Notes: generated by a model from the letters alone, not told the origin. Counted from the first letter of the stretch, positions 32,736-44,340 are shown. The stretch: DNA of 64,000 nt from Cricetomys ansorgei (GCA_026225945.1 JAMJFZ010003746.1:2922501-2986500), one strand, 5' to 3'. Numbers and translations are program-made.

Positions 32736-33314
32736 CACAAGCAAACAGAACAGGCGAATAGTTCTTATGTTCTTATACGAAAGACCACCAGCCGGGGCTT
32801 CCATCCTAACCTTCTGGATTCTAGACCTTAACTTCGCCGCGAAGGACCGCCTGTCCTCAAATAAGGGCAGCAAGAGTTGTGACTTACGTATGGAAACAAC
32901 AGGCCTAGCTTCCCCACTTTATCACAAGTGCACACAGTTCAGCCAGCCCTTCAGGAGTCTGTCAAAAACGGGCGGGGTCACCCTGTACTCACAGGGCGGC
33001 CACCGCAGGGAACCGAGGCAGCCGTCAAGCTTCCAGAGCCTGGCCTAGAACTCTCCCACTATGCTGAGGTCTGTGCACTTGACACACATACCCTGCCACT
33101 TGTGTGTCAAATGGCAAGAGCCAGAACCAGGTACTCCCAGACTCCCGGAGCAGCTAGCCCATCTCTTCCCCACTCGGAAGAATCCAACTGTCACCATACA
33201 TGGATCAAGCAGCAAATAGCTTCACTATTGCTTGCTCTAGAAATAAAGGTGTGTTTATTCGAAGACAAATAACAAGCACATTACTAAGAAGTGGGACACG
33301 TTGTAGTACTAACT
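32736..33314. other. Non-genic sequence, nothing recognised
   Basis: Two overlapping open frames of about 110 codons (32719-33272) show no domain and are not called. Confidence 0.4.
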
Positions 33315-33498
33315 ACTGCTCAATAGAGTGCTTGCTTAGCATGCCCAAACCCCATGGTGTGCATACCCATTATAGCCTAGCATCCAGGATGTGGAGGCAG
33401 GAGGATCGGGTTCAGGGTCATCCTCAGCTACATATGGAGTTCAAGGCCAGCCTGGGATACATGAGACCCTGTCTCAGCACAAAGGAAAAAAAAAAAAA
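33315..33498 (+). mobile_element. B4-type SINE
   Basis: ID-like left part (AGAGTGCTTGCTTAGCATGC) and B1-like right part ending GACCCTGTCTCAGCAC plus an A tract. Confidence 0.75.
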
Positions 33499-33792
33499 GG
33501 AGGGATAGAAAGCAGTCTATGCTTGTGTCTTGCCCCAGGACACTCTTCGTTTTCCTATGAAACAGGGACATGTACACAGGCTTTACCTTTCCCACTGTTA
33601 TGAAGTCATGAATTGTGTCTAAACAGTTTCAGAGGTAGCAAACAGGCAAGTGTGTCTTCCCTTGCTCTTACTTTGTTAAAATGGTTTTGGACTCAATATA
33701 AAGCAGTAAGATAAAGTGTGTTTAACACAGTTTGTTCTCTGGTGAAGCTAGAAAGTAGAAGAATTTATCCAAGTTTGCAATTTCTGATCTTG

Positions 33793-33806
33793 TCAGTAGG
33801 GGGCAG
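33793..33806 (+). promoter_or_regulatory. CTCF-like motif
   Basis: TCAGTAGGGGGCAG matches the CTCF core except at the first base. It lies in otherwise repeat-free sequence. Motif match only. Confidence 0.35.
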
Positions 33807-33836
33807 CATTGTCTATGAGTTTGTGGTCCTTTTGCA

Positions 33837-33877
33837 AAACAAAACAAAACAAAACAAAAAAAAAAAAAAAAAAAAAC
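33837..33877 (+). repeat. CAAAA repeat and poly-A tract
   Basis: About four AAAAC units followed by about 20 A. It looks like an orphan retroposon tail. Confidence 0.85.
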
Positions 33878-34024
33878 TGGCCCTCCAGTCTAACCTAATC
33901 CTTTCTTGACACTTCCCTATTCTCAGGATTTTCCCAGGATCTAAGAGAGCTGACAACTGGAACATCATTTCCTTCAAAAACTGGGACTGAATTTTTTTAA
34001 ACTTAACTTTTTTCTCCCTTTGCT

Positions 34025-34131
34025 ATGTGTGCTTGTGTGCACTTGTGTGCATGTGTGCACGTGGTCAGAGGGATTCAGGTCGTCAGTCCTGGCAGCAAGC
34101 CCCTTTACCAGCTGAGCCATCTTACCAGTCC
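34025..34131 (-). mobile_element. B3-like SINE fragment
   Basis: Antisense: AGTCCTGGCAGCAAGCCCC to GCTGAGCCATCTTACCAGTCC. Confidence 0.75.
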
Positions 34132-37100
34132 AAGATTGAATTTTTAAGGACCAGTGATGTGACTCCCAGGGACTATTGCCTGGCACTTTGCCTTTGGAGT
34201 GTGACTGTTTCATGCAGGTCCCTTTGAGTGGCCCTGCAGCTCTGCTTTGAGTGGCCCTGGGGTGGGGGTGGGGAAACATCAACTTCTGATTCCTTACGAC
34301 TATGCCTCACCAATTGTCAGGGTTCTTTGTGAAGTTTGGTGAATGGGGAGAAAGTTGACAATCACACGAAGATAGAGGTAGCACCCTGTTACTATGAAAG
34401 AAAGAAATAGAAAACAAACTGGGAGTTAAAATTCTAGTTTTAACTATCAAAAGGAATGCAGTACATTCACTGCTCAAACGAAAACATCTTCGTAGACTCT
34501 AAGGGCATTTGTGAAACAAGACCCTGTGAGTCCCAACAGAGAAGTAAGGTTTCTTGCATGGTGCAAATCCAGAATGTAGATAAGGGAAAGGCAGCGGAAG
34601 GCAAGCTCAGAGCTGCTGAGCCACCTTGGTCAGATTCCATAACGCTGCCACTGCCACGGTGAGAGATGAGCAGAGGGCGGGTCTCCTCCTCTTGATGCTT
34701 TAAGTCTCTGAGGTCAGGGAATCAGAGCGTGGGTCTGGCCAGCACAGCTGCCATGGGAGGAAGGAGCGGAGATCCTCCCAGGCTGCGAGCAGTGAGCACC
34801 GCTTATTAGCTCACTAATACAGAGCTTCCCCCCTTTCTCTCTCTCTCTCTCTCTTAGAGAATGAGCAAGGCAGACCTCTGCACTCAGGCCTTAAGCATGA
34901 AGCACATTACTATTCCCAGGACCATCAAGAAGTCTTAGATAATCAGAAAATCTCCTGGGGCACGGGGGACGGAAACCACTGCTGAAATATGACTCACATT
35001 TGGAAAGAAAAATCCCAGTAAAGGAGTCTGCAGAAAAAAGTGTTCCCGCACTTGAAGGACTCGAAGGACGGAAGCAAGCATGAGAGGGTGGATGGCAGGA
35101 TCCTTGTGGGTCCTGGGCACGCTGAGGGAGGGGCTCTGATATGCAGCCTCTGACAACTGCACTCACAGACTAGTATAGGTTTTATATTTATTTATTTGCT
35201 TCTCTTTCTTTCTCTGTGTGTGTGTGTGTGTGTGTGTGTTTTCTCTAGTGTAGGTTTTAAAGAACAGAGTTTTTTCTGTGAATTTCACTGGGGCATCAAT
35301 ACTCATTAACATGGACTGAGCCTTGAGACCTCACCGTGATAGTGCTCCAGGCCCGGAATGTTCTGTCCGGAGCCTGGCAGCCGCTGGACTCCAAGGGACC
35401 GTACACAGCAGTTAACGTCAACACCGCTTCAGTGCAGACCGGGAGGAGCCAGGGCCTTCCAGGGAGGCAGACAGAGTCAGTCCCCTCATGGCCCTCCAGG
35501 AGGCGGTTGGCTCCCACGGCCAGAAACTCCCCTCCTATCCCCCACTCAGGCTCCTTGTTCCACTTCCTCGATGAAGGCGCAGCAGGGCTCTAGTGATCCC
35601 AACATGACAGAAGTGTGTATTTCAGATAACTTTCCCCAGACACTCACCCAAAGGATCCCACAGTTCTAGTAGCAGGACTGCAGGCTGGACAGAGTTCCTT
35701 AACATTCCTCCTTGCTCTAAGCCCCCAGTGCCTTCTGAAAAGGTGTCCATTTGCCCTAAAAAAGAGACCTACCATGGGCCTTTCTTGGTTTCTCCCTGGG
35801 GACTGGGGACTGTCATGGGGAAGAACTTCAGGTGAGGTGGATATAACCAGGAAAGTGAGCGGACATCGTGTGTCTTGACACCACTTCCCAGCCCATTAGC
35901 CCCAGACCCACTTCCTCACCTGCTGGGAACTAGCAGAGAAATCAAGTCACCTCAAGCTCCTTCTCACCGTCTATAGGCCCGGAGCAGGCTGCTACCGCTA
36001 ATCTGCCCCTCGTTTGCAGCTCAGCTGCCTTTGTCCTCTAAGCCCCTGATAATGGTTTTACTAAAATCCTCTTTTGATGGGAAAAGTCCCAGCTGGACAC
36101 TGCAGGACCCAGCATAGTGTCCAAGTCTGTGGGCCCTCTGCCTATCCCACAAAGGCCTCTAATCAAGTGGAAAATGTGCTGGAGGCCAGAGGTTTGGGGC
36201 TGCAATTATTTTTTAAGGGATTACTAGAGAAGAATGGCGGCAGCCAGAACCTCCCCCACCTGCCTTCCACTCGGTCCTGCCTCAGACATACGGAATCCAG
36301 GCATGGCCCTGTTCTCAGAGACCAAAGCCTCACTCCTCCCTGTTCCTGTGGAAGGGCAGCCACCTCTGAACACCACTGTTGCAGAAAGAGAGGGTTTGGG
36401 TACAACTCACAAGTTCTATTCTGACCCCATTTAAGATCTCATGTACAAAACCACCGTCAAACAGGATCCTGAATGTGGGGTGTGAACTCATTCACTGACC
36501 TCTAACCCCTGCTCTGTTTGCAGAGGGGAGAGTTTGCCCACTGCCCACATATTGCCAGGGTCTGGAGCATTCACTGGGGCTTCCCAAGCTTTGGAGGGCA
36601 AGAGGTCATGTTCCTGCCTTGCCTGTTACCCTCCTTCACACACACTGACCGTCCCTTGACGCTGAGCTCAATACTGAGCAAGTACCCAAGGCACTCCAAT
36701 GCTTAATCTCAGGGCAATGCACGGGTAGGATCTGATACGTTAACCACTGCTTACTACAGTCTTTTTTGGAGAATGTCCACTCCCAAGGGAGTTTGTCTGT
36801 ATCTCAGAGGACCCTCTTGGGTGTCATTTATACACAAGAAATCACTGAGCATACATCAATGGCAAATTGGTGACAAGTCGCAGCCTGGTCTTAAGTCTGT
36901 CCTTCCCGTCAGTCGATGAGGTGGCTCTCAACCTTTTAGTCCTAGCTGTTGGTGTTGGAAGCAAAAGTGCTTTCAGAGTTCTAACCCCATTCTGGAATGA
37001 TCAAGGACTAGACAGTTCATCTCTGAAACTTAAAAGTCAGCAGGTATTCCACACTGAATGTCAAGCTGAGAAAGGCAACTTTCAGGGCCTTTCTCCAAAC

Positions 37101-37184
37101 CTTTGATTACAAATGAAACAATTGTTGATCTTTTTTTTAAAAAAAAAAAACTGATTTGCTTTCATCAGCATAAATGCCTTATTG
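34132..37184. other. Three kilobases nearly free of recognisable interspersed repeats
   Basis: Only a TC run (34836-34855) and a TG run (35215-35240) stand out. No open frame here has a recognisable domain. The low repeat density compared with neighbouring sequence is noteworthy, but its cause is unknown. Confidence 0.45.
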
Positions 37185-37303
37185 GCCATCCGCAGATGGT
37201 GGCTCCCACCTGTAATCCTAGCGCTTGAGTAGAGGCAGGGGTATTGACCTGAGTTTGAGGACAGTATGGTCTACATAGAGGGATCTTGCCTCAACAACAA
37301 AAA
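37185..37303 (+). mobile_element. B1-like SINE
   Basis: GATGGTGGCTCCCACCTGTAAT start and CTTGCCTCAACAACAAAAAG end. Confidence 0.75.
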
Positions 37304-37327
37304 GTGATCAAAGACACTTTCATTAGT

Positions 37328-37408
37328 TTTTGGTTTGGTGCTGGGTGTGCAATCCAGGGCCTTGTGCATATTAGGCAAGTGCTCTACCACTGAACGATGT
37401 ATACCCCG
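37328..37408 (-). mobile_element. ID SINE
   Basis: Antisense: GCAATCCAGGGCCTTGTGCA to AAGTGCTCTACCACTGAACG. Confidence 0.75.
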
Positions 37409-37827
37409 TGTACTGGCTAGCGCTATGTCAACCTGATACAGGCTATGGTCATCTGAGAGGAGGAAACCTCGATGGAGAAAATGCCCCCATAAGATCTGGC
37501 CGCAAGCAAACCTGTATGCCATTTTCTTAATTAGTGATTGATGTGAGAGGGCCCAGCCCATTAGGGTGGGGCCACCCCTGAGCTGATGGTCCTGGGTTCC
37601 CTAAGAAAGCAGGTTGAGCAAGCCACGCGGAACATGCCAGTAAGCAGCACCCTTCCATGACCTCTACATCAGCTCCTGCCTCCAGGTTCCTGCCCTGATT
37701 GAGTCCCTGCCTTGACTTCCTTTGATGGTGAACTATGATGTGGAAGCATAAGCCAAATAAACCCTTTCCTCCCCAAGTTGCTTTGGTCATGGTGTTTCAT
37801 CACAGCAATAGTAACCCTAACAAGACA
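37409..37827 (+). mobile_element. ERVL-MaLR LTR (MT-type)
   Basis: TG at 37409. Contains TATGTCAACCTGATACAGG, AGGGCCCAGCCCATTAGG and CCCCAAGTTGCTTTGGTCAT. Ends AACAAGACA. Confidence 0.85.
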
Positions 37828-37948
37828 CCTCTAGGCTGGGAATAAGACTCTCAGAGCTCCCTCTCTAAATAAGGACAGTGTGTTGAATCACCAGTCTTCT
37901 GCAAGGGTGAGTTGTCTCAACATGACTTTGGATGAAGATGATCCATGG

Positions 37949-38307
37949 TGTAATAGATAGTTTTAATTATTAAAGTGACACAATTTAGAACTCTCTGGGA
38001 AGGGAGTATCAGTGAAGGATTATCTACATCAGATCTGTCTGTGAGAATTTTCTTGATTACATTAGCTGATGTGGTAAGAACCAGCCCACTGCAGGCAGAA
38101 CTATCCCCTAGGCTTGGGTCCTCGACTTATGAGAATGAAGAAAATGAGCTGAGTGCTTTGACTGTGGATGTGATGTGACTAGTGGTTTTAGGTTCCTGCT
38201 GCCTTGACTTCCCTGCTGTGATGGACTGTGAGCTGAAATGAACCTTTTCTCCCCTATGTTACTTTTTGTCAGGGTTTTTTATCACAAAATAATTGAAACA
38301 AAGATGA
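37949..38307 (+). mobile_element. ERVL-MaLR LTR (MT-type)
   Basis: TG at 37949. ACTGTGGATGTGATGTGACTA and ACTTTTTGTCAGGG blocks. It lies 121 bp after the previous LTR in the same direction. Confidence 0.8.
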
Positions 38308-38436
38308 TGGAAATGGATGGGGGGATTTGAATTATCTAAAGTAAAGTCTACATGGCCCTGATTCATTAAGGGAAACATGTGGACATAAGTCTGCGTCACA
38401 AGAGAGCTGTCCCAAAGCATTCCCATAATCCCAATT

Positions 38437-38601
38437 CTTTCTTTCTTTCTTTGGTTTTTTTTGAGACAGGGTTTCTCTGTTGTAACTCTGGCTGTCCTGG
38501 AATTCACTCTGTAGACCAGGCTGGCCTCGAACTCACAGAGATCCACCTGCCTCTGTCTCCTGAGTGCTGGGATTAAAGGCATGCACCACCACTGCCTGGT
38601 C
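38437..38601 (-). mobile_element. B1 SINE
   Basis: Antisense, well preserved: TTGAGACAGGGTTTCTCTG to GGATTAAAGGCATGCACCAC. A TTTC run precedes it. Confidence 0.95.
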
Positions 38602-38702
38602 CACATTCTGATTCTTATCACCATTATTTTGCCATTTGTCTTTACTCTCCAACTTCCCTATCCTTTTTATGGCACACTGAATTAAATTCTACTTTGAATT
38701 CC

Positions 38703-38883
38703 ATTTTTATTAATGTATATGTGCATGTTTGTGTGAATGTATGCCACCTGTATCCCCAGAGGCCAGAAGAGAGCATAGGATTCCCTGTAGCTGAAGTCAC
38801 CCTACGTGGGTGTTGGGAATTGAACCTGGGACCTCTGGAAGAGCAGGAAGTGCTCTTAACCACTGAGCCATCTCTCCTGCTCC
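38703..38883 (-). mobile_element. B2 SINE (left arm of an inverted pair)
   Basis: Antisense B2 ending CACTGAGCCATCTCTCCTGC. Confidence 0.9.
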
Positions 38884-38910
38884 AAATACTGATTTTTAAA
38901 AATGTCACTT

Positions 38911-39103
38911 TCGGAGGATGGTTCGGTGGTTTAGAGCACTTCCTGCTCTCCCAGAGGACCCAGGTTGGGTTCCCAGCACCCATACGGCAGCCCGACCATC
39001 TTCAACTTTAGTATCAAGGAATCCGATACCCTCTCTTTGAATCAAGCATGCACACAGTGCACCTATATATGCAGACAAAACACCCATACACATTCTTTAA
39101 AAC
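38911..39103 (+). mobile_element. B2 SINE (right arm of an inverted pair)
   Basis: Sense B2 starting GGAGGATGGTTCGGTGGTTT, head to head with the previous B2 with a spacer of about 28 bp. Confidence 0.85.
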
Positions 39104-39111
39104 ACGTGATT

Positions 39112-39320
39112 TTCGGTTTGGCAAGACAGTTGAGCAGGTAAAGGCACTTGCCACCAAGAATGGTGACCTGAAGTCCAAACCTGGGACCCAGATGGTAGAA
39201 GAAGAGAACCAACTCCTGCAAACTGTCCTCCGACTGCCTGTGTACACCATGGTACAACCTGTGTTCACTTATATACACACAATCAATCAATCAATCAATA
39301 GACGTAATAAATTTAAAAAA
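39112..39320 (+). mobile_element. B3 SINE
   Basis: TTGGCAAGACAGTTGAGCAG to TGTCCTCCGACTGCCTGTG, followed by AATC repeats (39281-39299) and an A/T-rich tail. Confidence 0.85.
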
Positions 39321-39558
39321 TAACCTTTCCTACCAATATCAGTTTGGAGAAAGATGAAAACATTATTTGGAAACACTGGTGTTTTTAGTGCTGAGTATCA
39401 ACATTATTTCTGGGTGCACCTGTCCTCAGCCTCACCTCTCAGTGATCACCTCTAGACCTGACACCCCCAATTCAGCATCTGCAGACCTGCTGGGCACCCT
39501 TGCCCTGCTGGCTCTGGAGCTGCCTCAGCTGCCCTACCCCATCTCACACAGCCCCAAC

Positions 39559-39886
39559 CGTAGCAGTACACTGGTGTGGTGGCTCCGGAGGGAAGACAAG
39601 GAGGCACTTTCATTGATACAAACCCTGCCAGACCTCAGCAGAGGAAGCCACCATCACTGCAAGAGCCAGACTCGACAGTGGAACCCTGAGCATGTGAGCT
39701 CAGGTGTTTGATTCAGAATCCTTAGGTGTTTTATTGATAGCACATGCAGATCATAAGCAATTAAACAACCCCCACAAAAATCCAGCACCTGCAGACAATA
39801 CGAAACACCAAGACCTAGGCATTCCTTTTTCCAATAGTGTACAAAGACAATTACTTTAACACAACTAAAAATAAACTTTCACAACA
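39559..39886 (-). mobile_element. Solo LTR of the provirus family at 11.9-14.0 kb
   Basis: The reverse complement matches both LTRs of that provirus, from TGTTGTGAAAGTTTA at 39886 leftward to 39559. It is flanked by a perfect six-base target duplication CCCAAC (39553-39558 and 39887-39892). The internal region is gone, as expected after LTR-LTR recombination. Confidence 0.9.
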
Positions 39887-40138
39887 CCCAACAGCACCAC
39901 GTACTCACAATTCCTGGGACTCTTTCTACACTCTGTTCCTGGATAATGACAGTGGCCATTACTATATTTGATGAACAATCTCAGAACCCACTGTTATTTC
40001 TACTTTGTTTTGCTACAGTGTTGGGGCAGAACCTAAGGCCTTGTGCTGAGCTATACCCCTGGCTCCCACACCATCCCAAAATTATTTTTATGAAAACATG
40101 TTTTCCTACCCAAGCTGATCTCTAAAATACACGGAGGG

Positions 40139-40346
40139 GTTACAGAAATGGCTCAGCAGTTAAGAGTACTTACTGCTCTGTGGAGCACAGGGGATTCAGT
40201 TCCCAGCACATCCCCATGGTAACCCGCGACTTCCTGTAACTCCAGTGCCACGAGACCAGACACCCTCTTCCGGCCTCCGCAGGTCCAGGTACACACCTAC
40301 AAACTCATACAGGCTCATACACATAAATAAAAAAAATCCTTAAAAT
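40139..40346 (+). mobile_element. B2 SINE
   Basis: TTACAGAAATGGCTCAGCAG start and a CATAAATAAAAAAAATCC tail. Confidence 0.85.
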
Positions 40347-40372
40347 GATATACTAATCACTATTTTTTTTAA

Positions 40373-40480
40373 AGGCATGTAGTATGCTCCTATAATCCCA
40401 GCTACTCAGGAGACTGAGGCAGGAGACTTGTTCAAGGTTAGCTTGGACAGCGTGGCAAGAGCCCACTTAAAAACAAATAA
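40373..40480 (+). mobile_element. B1-like SINE, diverged
   Basis: GGCATGTAGTATGCTCCTAT and CCCAGCTACTCAGGAGACTG. Confidence 0.75.
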
Positions 40481-40651
40481 GCCGGGCAGTGGTAGTACAC
40501 GCCTTTAATCCCAGTACTCTGGAGGCAGGGCAGGCGGATCTCTATGAGTGCCAGGCCACCCTGGTCTACGGAGTGAGTTTCAAGACAGCCAGAGTTACAA
40601 CAGAGAAACCCTGTTTCATAAAACCAAATAAATAAATAAATAAATAAATAA
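40481..40651 (+). mobile_element. B1 SINE, well preserved
   Basis: GCCGGGCAGTGGTAGTACAC start, ending in a (AAAT) tail (40624-40650). Confidence 0.95.
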
Positions 40652-40684
40652 GATCCATCATTAATAAATCATACTGGACTCAAA

Positions 40685-40731
40685 ATGCAGCTCTGTGGTA
40701 AAGTACTTGCTCAGCAAGCACAAGACCCTGA
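40685..40731 (+). mobile_element. ID SINE fragment
   Basis: GCAGCTCTGTGGTAAAGTAC through ACAAGACCCTGA. Confidence 0.65.
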
Positions 40732-40780
40732 GCGCGCGCGCGCGCGCGCACGCGCACACACACACACACACACACACACA
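40732..40780. repeat. GC/AC alternating microsatellite
   Basis: About nine GC units, a short ACGCGC bridge, then about 13 AC units: 49 bases of purine-pyrimidine alternation. Confidence 0.95.
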
Positions 40781-40975
40781 GTCGCATGTCTGAAATCTCA
40801 TGCACACAGACAGGAAGATGGAGAAGGGAAACACACTTCTTGGTCCTCATTTAACCCTATCCTTCCCGAGGTGGCCTAGAAGACTGAGAGCCGGGCTTCC
40901 TTGGGCCAACTCCAGTTTGTTTCAACATCAAGGAAGTGACCAGAGCCCCCACGCTGACTCGGATGGAAAACTTTT

Positions 40976-41170
40976 TTAATTAATTAATTATTTTTATGTG
41001 TATGGTGTTTTGCCTAATCATGTATGTTTGTGACTATGGAGGATAGGTCACTGAATTCCCTGGGATTGGAGTTACAGATGATTCCCGGCCATGTGGGTGC
41101 CGGGAATTGAACCAAAGTCCTCTGGAAGATCAGTCAGTGACCTTAACCACTGAGCCATATTTTCAGCCCC
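40976..41170 (-). mobile_element. B2 SINE
   Basis: Antisense: TTAATTAATT tail to CTGAGCCATATTTTCAGCCCC. Confidence 0.9.
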
Positions 41171-42012
41171 GAGGCTCTTATTCTTGATTTGCGTGAGCTT
41201 GTACAGTCCATTTGTCACCCATGGGCAAAGCCCCATCTCTCTGGAACCCAGAGGAGAGTATCTACCTCTTCAGACAGTCAGTGGGAGCCGGGGGAGCTGA
41301 GGCTAGCTGCATCAGGTACAGAGCCGCAGCTGCTCTGAAGCGTCCGCGGAGATGCTGGTGAGCACGCCTCCGACATGCTGAGGCTACCTTTGACCGCTAA
41401 CCATGCTGGCACATTCGCATTCTTTACTAACTAGATCGTCAAATGCTGGAGTTTATGAATGACTTTGAAAAATTACAAACGACTGTAAACTCAAGGCTTT
41501 TTTTCACTTAGTCTATATTTGTTTGGCAGCCATTACAAGTGAGTGCATTCCCAAGAGCTACAGAACAGGGCCTCCTGGTCTCCTCTGCTGCCAGAGAGAA
41601 GTGGCGCTACACTGGGAATTGCTCCTGGGCTGTGATCTGAGCTGGGCACACCCATGGCTGTGACCACCCCCTCTCCTCTCCCTCTGGCGCCCTGGTGCTT
41701 TTGTTTGCTTGTTTGTTCTTGTTTGTTTGTTGGTGGGGAGGCAGAGAACTGCTGCTTGAGTTTGAGGTTCTGGGGTAGGACGGAGCTAGCCACAGGCTGA
41801 CAGAGGCACACTCACAGGCTTGCGGAAGCTCCCCTCTCCTTCAACAGTGGATGAGCAGTGGCCACACCCTGAGGAGCCGCCTTCAGCCTCCTCCCCGCTT
41901 CCTGCACGGTTCCTGTCACTCTAGACTACACTCAATGCCACAAGCCTCAGGAAGTGCTGGGGAGTCCAGTGGACAAGTCCAAACCAAGTTCACCCAGACG
42001 GCCCTGGGTAGT
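41171..42012. other. Non-genic sequence, nothing recognised
   Basis: No exon or repeat family could be assigned. Confidence 0.4.
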
Positions 42013-42158
42013 CAGTGTGTGCGCACGTGTGTGTGCGCGTGTGTGCGTGTGTGCGTGTGTGTGTATCTGTATGTGTCTGTGTGTGTGTGTGTTTGTATGT
42101 GTGTGCGCGTCTGTGTGTGTCTGTGTCTATGTGTGTGTGTGTGTACACGCACAGGTGC
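42013..42158. repeat. Imperfect TG/CG microsatellite
   Basis: About 145 bp of TG with interspersed CG, TATG and TCTG units. It creates long Cys/Val and His/Thr shadow frames. Confidence 0.9.
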
Positions 42159-42756
42159 ATGTGCTGACAGGAGTGCCAGATAAGGGAGGGGAGTGACCAG
42201 AATGCATTGCATACATGCAGGAAACTGTCAAGAAACAAATTTGATAGAAGCTTTTATAAATATTAGAGAGGGGGACTAAAGCACACAATGCCTCTGTACC
42301 TCATCACCAGGCCCGCTACCTGTCTACTGCCAGGTTGTTTGGCCACCTGGCCACCAGCTGGAAAGCTGTGGGAGGCTGTGATACCACAGGTCCTGGGTGT
42401 CAGTGGAGCTTTGTTCCAAGTGACTTTGTTTCATTTGTGAAAAGAAAAAGGAAGGCTGTAGATCTCTCCTGCAGTTCAAGGCCACATAGATATAAACAGG
42501 AGGAATCTGGGGCTTCATGGAAGCCTTGCATACATTTTCTGACGTGCCTCTCAACATTGACACACACTTAGCACGCAGGGAATTCTAGCTGTTCCTCAGA
42601 CAGGACCTTTCCACTAAGGATCTTGCCTCAGGGAACAACCTGCACACCGCACTGTGATGGCTCCCCAGAAACAGTCCACATCAGCCTCCTTGACAAGTAC
42701 GGAAAGCAAGAGCACTTCCTGAGCTCCTTCCTGTGCTGATGTCCTATGGAGAAACC
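42159..42756. other. Non-genic sequence, nothing recognised
   Basis: No feature could be supported. Confidence 0.4.
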
Positions 42757-42880
42757 ACCTGGCAGAAGCAGGCAGATCCCTAAGAGCTCGAGGCCAGTCT
42801 GCTCTACTTAGCAAGTTCCGGACCAGCCAAGGCTACATAGTGAGAGTCTGTCTCAAAAACAAAACAACAAAAAGAAACAA
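42757..42880 (+). mobile_element. B1 SINE, 5' truncated
   Basis: CAGGCAGATCCCTAAGAGCT to CATAGTGAGAGTCTGTCTC plus a CAAAA-type tail. Confidence 0.8.
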
Positions 42881-44029
42881 CCTGCCTTCACGGGAGCCTA
42901 TGAGCATCAGTTGCAGATCCAGCCTGGACAGAAGGCAATGTGCCTGGCCCAGAGAGGGCTGATGGGAGCCCAGGGGCCCTCAAGAGCTCCTGATGGGCAC
43001 TTTTGAGGGTGGTAGCAGCTGGAAGCTCTGGATTATCACTGACAGATGAGGAGCACCTCCCAGGCAATCCTGAGTGGCGCTGAATCGGCGTCCCCTCCTC
43101 TTGCCCTTAAGCTGTGCACCAATATCCACTCTGCACAGCAGACGGAGAGAGGACAGAGAGGCAAGGTTTCTTTTGCTCAGCCCTTTAGCAGCATTCTGAG
43201 ATTTCAAAGGGAAATAAAGAAACCCCAGCGAGCAAAGGAGGCGACACTGCAGGAGACCTTTATTTTCATTTTCAATGTAGCTTTTTTCTCCCTTGGGGCT
43301 TTGTTTATCTGTCCATATATGTCCATACAAAAATGTTATCCTTAGAGTCCAGTCTGCCCACACGTGTTCGCACAGACTTTTAAAGGCTAGCAGGATACTC
43401 TGGAGAGTCTGTAGTACTCAGATAGTGCATTTAGATCTTTCCCATATAGTTTAGGAGCAGCTTGTTTATTCTCTACTGGCCAAAAGTATTTCAGAAATAC
43501 ACTATTGAGTTCAGAAAAGAAGGGGGAAATACCCTAACTTCTCCAGTGCATTCCTACAAAAACCTTCTCCATAGCAGGACAAGAATCGCTTTATAGCTGG
43601 TATATTAAATAACCTACAAAACACTGGGGCCCGAGACCAGGCAGGGTGGGGCTGGCTTCTGCTGACAGTGCACTGGCCGGGCCCCAGAGCTTCCTGCTTA
43701 CATCCAATTGTTCACACAGGCAAGAGGCACTTCAAAGTTGTGTGTGATTTATGCTTTCTTTTTCAGTCTCCATTGCTCTGGGATCACTGAGAAAGGCTCT
43801 GAACACCTTCAGCTTCATGGCTGGTGGCCGTGTTCTCTGTCCCCACCTCCTCGGGTGCCTGCCCTGACACCTGCTCTAACTTACCACAGGTTCTCATCTG
43901 ACCCGTTGCTTTGCCAGGTGTGGACTTTGAGGGACCCACACGGGAATACTTGTGTTCTTGCCAGGTATGCACAGGGGGTACAACAGAATTGTCCCACCTC
44001 TCCCAGACACTGCTTCCTAAAAATGCAGC
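42881..44029. other. Repeat-poor non-genic sequence
   Basis: No exon could be recognised. A 188-codon frame beginning at 43708 extends into an L2 relic and is not called. Confidence 0.4.
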
Positions 44030-44340
44030 GGGCCACACTGCTAGTCTGCTTTAGAACTTTCATTCGCTGCCCGTTTCACACAGTGCAAAGCCCTAGCTCC
44101 TTGTGGTGGAGGCTCCAAGCCTCCAGCGTCCCCAGAGGCTGCAGGCTTTACCTGCTACCAAGCCCTAACCTCCTAATCCCAGCCTCTTACTCCGTCACAC
44201 ACAACCACTTCCCTCTTCTGTGTCTTCCACGCATGGGCTGTGTCCAGCTGGGATACACTTCCCTCTCTGTCTGATTGGGGAACTTGTCACCGAGGACTTG
44301 CTCAAACAATCTCTATCAAACCGGGCCCTACATCCTGTGC
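44030..44340 (+). mobile_element. L2 LINE relic
   Basis: CATTCGCTGCCCGTTTCACA, CAAAGCCCTAGCTCCTTG and CTGGGATACACTTCCCTC follow the order of the L2 3' region. Highly diverged. Confidence 0.5.

Noticed and set aside
41851..42238. Cys/Val-rich and His/Thr-rich frames
   Set aside because: They are translations of a TG/CA microsatellite.
43708..44274. 188-codon open frame
   Set aside because: No recognisable domain, and the second half overlaps an L2 relic; likely chance.
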